From DASUXY01 sp035301985 (GTDB lineage Bacteria; Bacillota; Bacilli; Bacillales; Amphibacillaceae), in contig DATGTE010000001.1 of the NCBI GenBank assembly GCA_035301985.1, positions 1-33,322 on the forward strand: a DNA stretch of 33,322 nucleotides. Direction: 5' to 3'. The position numbers and the translations under genes are program-made. The notes below the pieces were generated by a model. The model ran no database searches. It was given only the letters and a program-made list of their open reading frames with translations, and had not been told where the DNA came from. The number at the start of each line of letters is the position of its first letter. The stretch's first letter is position 1. Shown piece by piece: positions 26,015 to 32,789 of the stretch.

Positions 26015-26043
26015 ACTATAACAATATTAAATAAAGAATGCAA
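26015..26043 (-). promoter_or_regulatory. Putative sigma-A promoter of capBCADE
   Basis: Minus strand: -35 TTGCAT (26043-26038), 17-bp spacer, -10 TATAGT (26020-26015). Spacing is ideal and the -10 matches at five of six positions. Confidence 0.6.
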
Positions 26044-26356
26044 GCATATTTTCATAATTATTCTTTATACTCATCATTATATCATCAAAGTCATCTTATT
26101 TAATCATTTTCCGTGAATATTGTACCATATTATCGAGAAGAGGGTAAACTAATGGCTAAAAACTGATCCCATAGTAGTAGAATTTCGATGAAATATCACA
26201 GATTGTTCACTTATGACGATACTACTTGATTATACAATTCATTTAAACTACAAAAACTTACCAAATTAACTGAAATTACCAATGAATTATCCAGAACTTA
26301 GGTAACATATGAAGTAATATATGGACCGCATACAGTTTAATCGGTGATAAAAGAAC
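26044..26356. other. AT-rich intergenic region upstream of the cap promoter
   Basis: No ORF, RNA gene or repeat that could be supported was found. By position it may hold activator sites for the cap promoter. Confidence 0.4.
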
Positions 26357-26396
26357 AAAAAAATGTCTAAAAAGGCAATCAAACCTCTAGACATTT
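26357..26396 (-). terminator. Terminator downstream of the small Cys-pair ORF
   Basis: Minus strand: AAATGTCTA and TAGACATTT form a 9-bp stem around an 18-nt loop, followed by Ts (TTTTTTT including the stem end). It is oriented to end a minus-strand transcript coming from 26549-26728, supporting the view that this stretch is expressed. Confidence 0.6.
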
Positions 26397-26548
26397 AAAT
26401 CAAACCGTATCATATATACATTGGATAAAACGAAAAGCGAGAAACTTTTATGTAGTCGATGGACTGCTTCTACTCGTTTTACGAAACAGTCCCCCCCTCG
26501 AACCAACCCTTCCCTATGAACACGCTTATCCATTAAGACACCTCGTAC

Positions 26549-26728
26549 CTATTGAGTGATTTGCATCATTAAAATAAATACCGCTGTAATCAACAAACCG
26601 ACATGTCCGATACAAATGTTCGGAACCCAACTTTTCTTCGATTTTTTTCCTGTTTGATCCGAAAATATTTGTATCGAACATGTCTGACAAGAAAATGGAT
26701 TTTGATTCTGCTGATCTTTCTTTTTCAA
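26549..26728 (-). CDS. Small membrane protein with a Cys pair, unknown function
   Basis: 59-aa product beginning MKKKDQQNQNPFSCQTCSIQ and ending in one hydrophobic helix (about 39-56, HVGLLITAVFILMMQ). The CxxC (Cys14, Cys17) suggests half a zinc ribbon or a redox pair; the C-terminal anchor would place the Cys end in the cytoplasm. The TTG start is chosen because AAAGGGTG lies six bases upstream. An overlapping frame of 95 codons on the same strand was judged a shadow. Downstream is a minus-strand terminator. No family recognised. Confidence 0.4.
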   Translation of the reverse strand: MKKKDQQNQNPFSCQTCSIQIFSDQTGKKSKKSWVPNICIGHVGLLITAVFILMMQITQ

Positions 26729-27096
26729 GTTGATCACCCTTTATGTACGCGTTATTCATGTAAAAAATCATGTATATTAAATCTATCTTACCTATATCCC
26801 CTCGAATGTCCAACTAAATGTTTATCAATCATGGAATGGCGTATCCTATTTAGATGAGCTCATCCCATCATCTAAACCGAAAATCAACACGCCCAAGTGC
26901 GTTTTATGCATTGTGAGTATCCTCAAACGATTTAACCCACTCCAAGCCTCCAATATCTAGTTCTTATAACATTTTATATGATTATGCCATAGGATGTCAT
27001 TTAATGTGACATGATACCGATTCATTTGCATCATATAATCGCACTTATTCGCTCTTGGGCATATATATAAAGATAAACAGTTGATGGAGGGTTTTC
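26729..27096. other. Intergenic region before the superoxide dismutase gene
   Basis: 368 bp upstream of two divergent genes. A TATAAT at 27034-27039 is a possible -10 for the SOD gene, but its -35 is poor. A second candidate near 27056-27070 (CTTGGGCATATATATAAAG) is also weak. Nothing else supported. Confidence 0.4.
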
Positions 27097-28125
27097 ATGA
27101 CTACTCAAAAAACACTTAATGACTATGTACGTGAGATTGAACAATGGACAGAGACAGCTGAAAAAAACTGGAACGAGGCGAAGCGAGTATTTACCGAGCA
27201 AATTTCCGATGAAGAACTGATCCAATGGGAGACTTCACTCCAAAAAATAATCGATCAAATTGAACAACTTAAAAAACCTACTCAAGAACGAGCAACAAAA
27301 GTCGATGATATCGAAATAATCAACGAACAATGTCAAAGTCTTTATGAACAATACACACGTTTTCATAGATTGGTCTATTCAGAAACACCTCTTACCAATA
27401 ACGAAAGTCATCCAAAAGAGTTAGCAAATGAAAAGGAGGATAAGATACGTTCTGAAAAAAGTAACAACTATGGAAAACAATGGGGAGCTTCAAGCAACAG
27501 TATTCCACCCGGTGAACATCGTCTACCGCCGCTACCTTATGATTATGCTGCACTAGAGCCATACATTAAACGAGAAATCATGCAGCTTCACCACAAAAAA
27601 CATCATCAAAGCTATGTTGACGGCTTAAATAAGGCTGAGAAAAAGATGGTTGAAGCGAGAAAAACAGGAAACTTTGAGTTAATCCGTCATTGGGAACGTG
27701 AGGCAGCATTTAACGGAGCAGGGCATTATTTACACACAATCTTTTGGAATGTCATGTCACCCCGTGGGGGTGGCAATCCAAAAGGGGCTCTTTTACAACA
27801 AATTAAAAAGGATTTCGGGAGTTATCGTGCATTTAAAAAACACTTTTCGGAAGCTGCAAAAAATGTAGAAGGAGTCGGTTGGTCCATTCTTGTCTGGGCG
27901 CCACGTGCCCATCGGCTAACGATTTTACAGGCGGAAAAACATCAAATACTCAGCCAATGGGATGTGATTCCAATCCTCGTTCTTGACGTCTGGGAACATG
28001 CTTATTATTTACAATACAAAACAAACAAAGATAAATATGTTGATAATTGGTGGAACGTCGTAAACTGGGACCACGTCACCAAACGTTTTGAAGAAGCATC
28101 CAAGCTCCGCTGGAAACCTTATTAA
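27097..28125 (+). CDS. Fe/Mn superoxide dismutase with N-terminal helical extension (SodF-like)
   Basis: 342-aa SOD. Residues 1-137 form a charged, helix-rich extension (heptad-like EIEQWTETAEKNWNEAKRVF, LQKIIDQIEQLKK) ending in a Ser/Pro linker. From about 141 comes a complete Fe/Mn SOD: metal ligands His165, His213, Asp297 and His301 (DVWEHAYY) are all present. Where E. coli enzymes carry the active-site Gln, eye alignment places His282 (AEKHQ), as in mycobacterial SODs. B. subtilis SodF (about 281 aa) also has an extension, but shorter. No signal peptide, so cytosolic or peripherally bound. The ATG follows GGAGGG. Converts superoxide to peroxide; metal preference not decidable. Confidence 0.88.
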   Translation: MTTQKTLNDYVREIEQWTETAEKNWNEAKRVFTEQISDEELIQWETSLQKIIDQIEQLKKPTQERATKVDDIEIINEQCQSLYEQYTRFHRLVYSETPLTNNESHPKELANEKEDKIRSEKSNNYGKQWGASSNSIPPGEHRLPPLPYDYAALEPYIKREIMQLHHKKHHQSYVDGLNKAEKKMVEARKTGNFELIRHWEREAAFNGAGHYLHTIFWNVMSPRGGGNPKGALLQQIKKDFGSYRAFKKHFSEAAKNVEGVGWSILVWAPRAHRLTILQAEKHQILSQWDVIPILVLDVWEHAYYLQYKTNKDKYVDNWWNVVNWDHVTKRFEEASKLRWKPY

Positions 28126-28134
28126 TATATATTA

Positions 28135-28171
28135 ACCTGAAAGCAGCATTCGCTTTCAGGTATTCATTTTT
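28135..28171 (+). terminator. Terminator of the superoxide dismutase gene
   Basis: ACCTGAAAGC and GCTTTCAGGT form a 10-bp perfect stem; a T-rich tract follows after five bases. It begins 10 nt after the stop. Confidence 0.8.
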
Positions 28172-28489
28172 CCTATTCGGCAAGAGAGAAACGAATCAAG
28201 CATTATCCACCACACAAAAAAACATTTTTGAAATTTATGTCGACTCGATTGACCTCTATTTCATAATACTTTCTAACAAGCCACCATTTCATCGCACTTT
28301 GTGATGAAATGAAATATTCGGCATTTTTTTGTCATCTTTGCTATAAACGCGAACGTAACTTCTTCCTTAACACGTATATATGCCGACCATTACTCTCATT
28401 CCATTGGATATTTCTTTTGAACACGTTGAATTATACTTAATAATTGGACTCAATTAATAATCATCTATTATCTGAGATAATTTATGAAT
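28172..28489. other. Intergenic region between convergent genes
   Basis: 318 bp. It holds a hairpin, CATTTCATC (28285-28293) with GATGAAATG (28303-28311), 13 nt before a TTTTTTT run, which could be a poor second terminator on the plus strand. No ORF of note on either strand. Confidence 0.4.
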
Positions 28490-28741
28490 CTATACCAGTA
28501 TTATACGAAGTAAATTATAAATAATGAGAACTAATTTAGTAATAATGACTACTACTAAAATAAGTATCATGATGGATTCGAACTTTGCTCGAAATGATTT
28601 ATTATTTGTAGCTTGTTCCTCTTCTCCGTCTTCATTCGACAATTCTCCATTTTCGAGATACTGTAATAGTTCTTCTTCGATTTCCTCATTTATTTTTTCT
28701 AAATCTTGATCTTTTTGATTATCATGATTATTTTTACTCAC
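28490..28741 (-). CDS. 83-aa acidic membrane protein of the Mur-ligase cassette
   Basis: No family recognised. The N-terminal 50 residues are strongly acidic and probably helical (KINEEIEEELLQYLENGEL, NEDGEEEQ); residues about 55-82 form one or two closely spaced hydrophobic segments (IMILILVVVIITKLVLIIYNLLRIILV). It starts with GTG 14 bp after the MurF-like gene, with AAAGGGTGG upstream, so it should be co-transcribed and coupled. A small membrane protein at the end of a ligase operon recalls CapE in the neighbouring cap operon; that analogy of layout is an inference and there is no sequence similarity to claim. Confidence 0.68.
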   Translation of the reverse strand: MSKNNHDNQKDQDLEKINEEIEEELLQYLENGELSNEDGEEEQATNNKSFRAKFESIMILILVVVIITKLVLIIYNLLRIILV

Positions 28742-28754
28742 TACAGTCCACCCT

Positions 28755-30926
28755 TTAGACCGTCATTTCTACGGATTTAAAATATGAGGTTAATGTTTGT
28801 ATGATGTCCTGTTTATTTGGTTTATTTTCCATACCACTAACACAACATACGATATTTTTGACGAAAATGATGCAATGTGATCGAAGTGACCCAAACTCTA
28901 TGCCTCTGACGTTAATTCCGTTAAGCTGCATGAATACTGGTAACTGTGATTGATATTGATTCATTTTTTTGCTTATTTTTATTAAATCATCAATTGTAAA
29001 CGATTGTTGTTCTTTTACACGGTAACGTCCTGTTAAATTAAGAGTGGCTGATGAACTGACTCCCAATGAGTGTGTCATTTTAGTGATTTCAAACATGGCA
29101 TTTGTTCTACTACCAAAGTACAAATAGGCCAATTCAAAGATGACGCTTGGATGCTGTCTTTGAATGAGTTCTTCTACTAATTCACGATGTGTAAAGGACT
29201 GGCCTGTTTTAAATGGTTTTTGATGTATACTCACTCCCCTATTTGTTGGCCAACTGTTCAACCGATTCACTTTTTCATATTGAATTCCCTTTTCAAAAAG
29301 TAATATTAGTAAGATGAGAGGACTTATTCCCTCAATAGCTTTCGTATTGATATATCCCTTTTCAAAAACCTTTATGTTTTTATTTAAATCATAACCTACC
29401 AATCCCCATCTAGGTTGAAGAACATTGACCAATAATTTAGGAGTAGGATGTTTTAACTCTATTCTTGAACGTTTCAATCGATTAGGAAGCAAGTAACTAA
29501 TATGTCGAAAATCACTTCCTGAGACAGAACCTTTCAAAATGATTAATGAGTCGTCAGAGCAATAATAAGGTATACGAGAAGATATATCTTGCGCATTGTC
29601 AAACCATCCGCCTACCATTTCTGTAGGTAATTGTCTAATAACTGCTCGCATGTGCTCACCATGTCCAAAGACATAATCAGCACCAGATTTTAGGATATGA
29701 GGGACGAGCTGATTATGAAGATCTGCCGTTTGATTACCTAAATCAGCTATTTGTCCTAAGACTAAAATTTTCCTTCCTTTATAAAAAACTTGTTTCTCCT
29801 TAAATGTTTTTATAGCATTTAACATGGACGGAACAGCAGCGTTATGCGAATCATCAATAATGTCTATTCCTCTATGATCACTTGTATGAAGTTGTTTTAA
29901 CTCCATTACTCGATCTAACGACTTAAAATGATACATTTTTGTTAACATAGAATGAATATCATATCCTAATTCTGCTAGACAAAGGAATGCACCTAACGCA
30001 TTTATAATTGTTCCATCACTAGGCATCTTCATATCAAATGCATATTCTTTATTTTTGTATTGAAAAATAATCATTGTTTTATATTTTTTATGAACACGTT
30101 TTTTAAGAAAGAGATCAGCTGTTTCATCTACCAAACTATAAGTCTTGATTCGATTGGTTCTTTTTTTTGCACGCTCATATAAAATATTAAATTCTTCTTT
30201 CCCCATATCTTTATTTATGATTGCTAAACCATTTTGTTCTAGTCCATCAAAAATTCTCGCTTTAAATTTAGCTACATTAACAGTTGAATGTAATGTTGAT
30301 AAATGTGCTTCTCCAATAGAAGTAACAATACCTACATTAGGTCTTATTGTTACTGACTGATTACCACGATTATTTAAAGCATTTAATGAAATTTCTAAAA
30401 TGGCTATTTCAGGATTACGACATAATTTCGCACCATATAAAGGAACCCCAGCTTGGGTATTATGATTTCCACGCGTAGCAACCATTGTATGTTCATTTTT
30501 CAAAAGATGTTCAAGAGCTAATCTCGTAGAACTCTTTCCTACAGATCCAGTAATACCGATTACAGGATGATTCATTTTATCCCTTGCATTTTTTGCCAAG
30601 ATTCTTATCGCTTTAAAACTATTCTTTACAATAATTTGTGTTACCAACTGTTCTAACTCTTGTATAGGTTGTTCGGTAATAATTAAGTCACAGTTTTTAT
30701 AGTACTTTAAAATTCTTTCATTACCATCAATCCAAGGTAAATTCTTTCTGTGAAATTGATTCCATCTTTCTCTTGAAATAGAAATAAAACAGTTCCCTAT
30801 TCCATTGTCCGTAAGTCGGGTTGGATCAAATTCAAAATCGATGATTGGAGAAGGTTGTTCCAATTTATTGTAAAAATATCCATCTAATATTTCTGCTATT
30901 TCTTCATAAGTAAAACCTACAATCAT
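28755..30926 (-). CDS. MurF-like amide ligase fused to a degenerate S11 carboxypeptidase-like domain
   Basis: 723 aa. Residues 1-115 resemble the MurF substrate domain; 120-340 the ATPase domain with P-loop GITGSVGKSS (Lys131), the SIGEAHLSTLHS region and a candidate carbamylated Lys in NVAKFKARIF; 345-480 the C-terminal Mur domain (IDDSHNAAVPSM, ILVLGQIADLG). Residues about 505-700 match, by eye, the DacA/DacF layout (ELAYLYFGS...MTHSLGVSSSATLNLTGRY), but SxxK is SPLI (535-538), the SxN position reads QHPS (591-594) and KTG is EFG (677-679), so it should be inactive. No membrane helix. ATG with AGAGGGG. It probably makes an amide bond in a peptide-like or wall-linked polymer; substrate unknown. 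Middle gene of a three-gene cassette. Confidence 0.8.
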   Translation of the reverse strand: MIVGFTYEEIAEILDGYFYNKLEQPSPIIDFEFDPTRLTDNGIGNCFISISRERWNQFHRKNLPWIDGNERILKYYKNCDLIITEQPIQELEQLVTQIIVKNSFKAIRILAKNARDKMNHPVIGITGSVGKSSTRLALEHLLKNEHTMVATRGNHNTQAGVPLYGAKLCRNPEIAILEISLNALNNRGNQSVTIRPNVGIVTSIGEAHLSTLHSTVNVAKFKARIFDGLEQNGLAIINKDMGKEEFNILYERAKKRTNRIKTYSLVDETADLFLKKRVHKKYKTMIIFQYKNKEYAFDMKMPSDGTIINALGAFLCLAELGYDIHSMLTKMYHFKSLDRVMELKQLHTSDHRGIDIIDDSHNAAVPSMLNAIKTFKEKQVFYKGRKILVLGQIADLGNQTADLHNQLVPHILKSGADYVFGHGEHMRAVIRQLPTEMVGGWFDNAQDISSRIPYYCSDDSLIILKGSVSGSDFRHISYLLPNRLKRSRIELKHPTPKLLVNVLQPRWGLVGYDLNKNIKVFEKGYINTKAIEGISPLILLILLFEKGIQYEKVNRLNSWPTNRGVSIHQKPFKTGQSFTHRELVEELIQRQHPSVIFELAYLYFGSRTNAMFEITKMTHSLGVSSSATLNLTGRYRVKEQQSFTIDDLIKISKKMNQYQSQLPVFMQLNGINVRGIEFGSLRSHCIIFVKNIVCCVSGMENKPNKQDIIQTLTSYFKSVEMTV

Positions 30927-30972
30927 GAAACCCCTCTATTCTTAAATCTAGTGGATCACATTAACAATTCTA

Positions 30973-32700
30973 TTACATGTTTAAAATCGTTACGTCACTA
31001 TTTTTTATATTTGGTGCAAAAAAGTGTAAGTATTGGCAGTATCCTGATAAATAATGTTCGACATCATCTATTCTGACACGAAATGAATGGTGGCGAATAA
31101 AAAAGCCGTTCAAAATGAGTTGTGGTTTTTTCATGTACATAGCTAATTCGGGATAAAAGAATCCAACTCGTTGATATTCTACGCGCCGGTTAATCGTCTC
31201 TACTAAAAACTTTTCGTCAATGTACTCTAATAAATACTCTTTCTGCAATTCTTTGATTTTACCAATCATTTTATATGCTGCCATTGTTAACTCTAGAAAA
31301 GTCGGATAAGTTGTCTCACGATGATAAATAAAGTTAAGTCGATTGTTACAGTTCTTTAAACCAAAAATAAAATACTTATCCTCTGTTTCATAAGTCGTTA
31401 ATTCATTTGCAGCATAACTTAACCAATGGTCATGGTATTTCCAATAATCATTTTTAATGAAATAATCAAATGTCTTCTTAACTTCTTCTAACCAATAATC
31501 ATCTTTGTCAATGGCATATAAACGCAGTAATGAAAAAATAGCTTCACCCTCATAATAGATAATACGATTCAAGGCTTTTATACTAAATGTTGGATATGTG
31601 AGGACGTGAATAAAGCCTTCATCTGGAAGCTTCATATGGATAATACCATGCGCTAGGGCTTGAGCAATTTCTAAATATTTAGTGCTCTGAGTAACTTCCA
31701 TAAATTTTGTCATCGCTAAGATGGCTGTTGCATTGGAGCCGAGTTTTATTTCACTTTCATTGGCATAATCGACTACAAATGCTGTTTTTTCATCTGCATC
31801 ATCTTTATAGACAATCGCTTCCCTTATTAAATAGTTTAATCCACTTTCTATAGCCTCAAGAATCGCAGGGTCTTTAACAACTTCATATCCTTCTGCCATA
31901 GCATAGAGAGAACTGGAGTGTCTTAAGATATTATATGTTCTTATTCTTTTTGCAAATGCAGAAAAGTAACCGTATTCAAACTGACCACTTTCCTTCACTT
32001 GCTTCATTAAATAGTATGTTGATTTCTCTATTAATTGCTCGACTTCTTCTTTTATGTTTGTTACCTTTCGAATACCATTTGTTCGTTCACCATTATATAA
32101 TTCATGGATTTTCTCGTGAGATCTATCTTTAAAGGCGGAAGTTGTTTTAAAAAGATAGACATTTTTATTTCTATATAATTTTTTCATAAATGGGAATCGC
32201 GTGCCTTCATTGTATTTCATATAGTGATTGATATTCTTTTCATCTAAACGTAATGGTTGTTTCTTAATACTTCTAATCATCGCGTTACCATTAATTTCCT
32301 GCTCTAAAAATGCTAAGCGGAAGTTGGGATCAAATGAAATCCCCCATCGAAAATAATTTTTACGCGTTTTTTCAATTTTTTCTTCTAAAAATTCAAAGGG
32401 TACTTTTTTGACTTCTGATACGATATCAACTTTTAACCATTGTGGATCTAAACCGTTTCTCTGAACAAGTTGAACTGCTTTGCGCTTTACTGTTTGAAAA
32501 GCTTTGTTAAAATTCGAGTCAACCTCTTGAAAGACACGGGATCGAATCATCTTATTACCTATCGACAAAAAAATAATATAAAGTTTTTGATTATTTATGG
32601 AAACACTTTGAATATCCCCATTTTTGATTTGTTTGTTAAAATACTCCTCATAGTGATCCATTGCTTGATTTATATAGGCAATACTTGACATTTGTCCCAT
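30973..32700 (-). CDS. 575-aa protein with predicted (alpha/alpha) toroid domain, unknown function
   Basis: Not assigned to a family. Residues 1-165 form a mixed alpha/beta domain (YIIFLSIGNK, WLKVDIVSEVKKV, GISFDPNFRLAFLEQEINGN). Residues about 205-560 are regularly spaced amphipathic helices with repeated small/aromatic pairs (NILRHSSSLYAMAEGYEV, IKLGSNATAILAMTKFMEVT, IIYYEGEAIFSLLRLYAID), typical of alpha/alpha toroids such as epimerases, uronate-handling enzymes and cyclases. No signal peptide, membrane helix or recognisable catalytic motif. The ATG follows AAAGGAGGG. It is 46 bp upstream of the MurF-like ligase and surely its partner, perhaps making or modifying the ligase substrate; this is inference from context. 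Confidence 0.62.
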   Translation of the reverse strand: MGQMSSIAYINQAMDHYEEYFNKQIKNGDIQSVSINNQKLYIIFLSIGNKMIRSRVFQEVDSNFNKAFQTVKRKAVQLVQRNGLDPQWLKVDIVSEVKKVPFEFLEEKIEKTRKNYFRWGISFDPNFRLAFLEQEINGNAMIRSIKKQPLRLDEKNINHYMKYNEGTRFPFMKKLYRNKNVYLFKTTSAFKDRSHEKIHELYNGERTNGIRKVTNIKEEVEQLIEKSTYYLMKQVKESGQFEYGYFSAFAKRIRTYNILRHSSSLYAMAEGYEVVKDPAILEAIESGLNYLIREAIVYKDDADEKTAFVVDYANESEIKLGSNATAILAMTKFMEVTQSTKYLEIAQALAHGIIHMKLPDEGFIHVLTYPTFSIKALNRIIYYEGEAIFSLLRLYAIDKDDYWLEEVKKTFDYFIKNDYWKYHDHWLSYAANELTTYETEDKYFIFGLKNCNNRLNFIYHRETTYPTFLELTMAAYKMIGKIKELQKEYLLEYIDEKFLVETINRRVEYQRVGFFYPELAMYMKKPQLILNGFFIRHHSFRVRIDDVEHYLSGYCQYLHFFAPNIKNSDVTILNM

Positions 32701-32729
32701 TAATTTCTACCCTCCTTTTAATAAATGAG

Positions 32730-32761
32730 TCAGCCTACATTTCATATGAAATATAGGCTGA
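32730..32761 (-). terminator. Near-perfect 32-bp palindrome between the wall protein and the cassette
   Basis: TCAGCCTA-C-ATTTCATATGAAAT-A-TAGGCTGA: a palindrome broken at one base pair only. On the minus strand it starts 28 nt after the wall-protein stop and lies 29 nt before the 575-aa gene start. It may be a terminator with a weak U tract (CTCATTTATT follows) or an operator/processing hairpin. Which applies decides whether the wall protein shares the cassette transcript. Confidence 0.5.
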
Positions 32762-32789
32762 TTGTATAAAGAAGACATGTTAGCTTATT

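Noticed and set aside
26387..26533. 48-codon minus-strand ORF downstream of the Cys-pair ORF, with GAGGTG five bases before its ATG.
   Set aside because: Its stop lies in the terminator stem, codon use is odd (GGG GGG), and the product has no protein-like pattern.
28285..28311. Hairpin as a second strong terminator after the SOD gene.
   Set aside because: The T run is 13 nt away from the stem, so it is not a canonical terminator; noted only within the intergenic entry.
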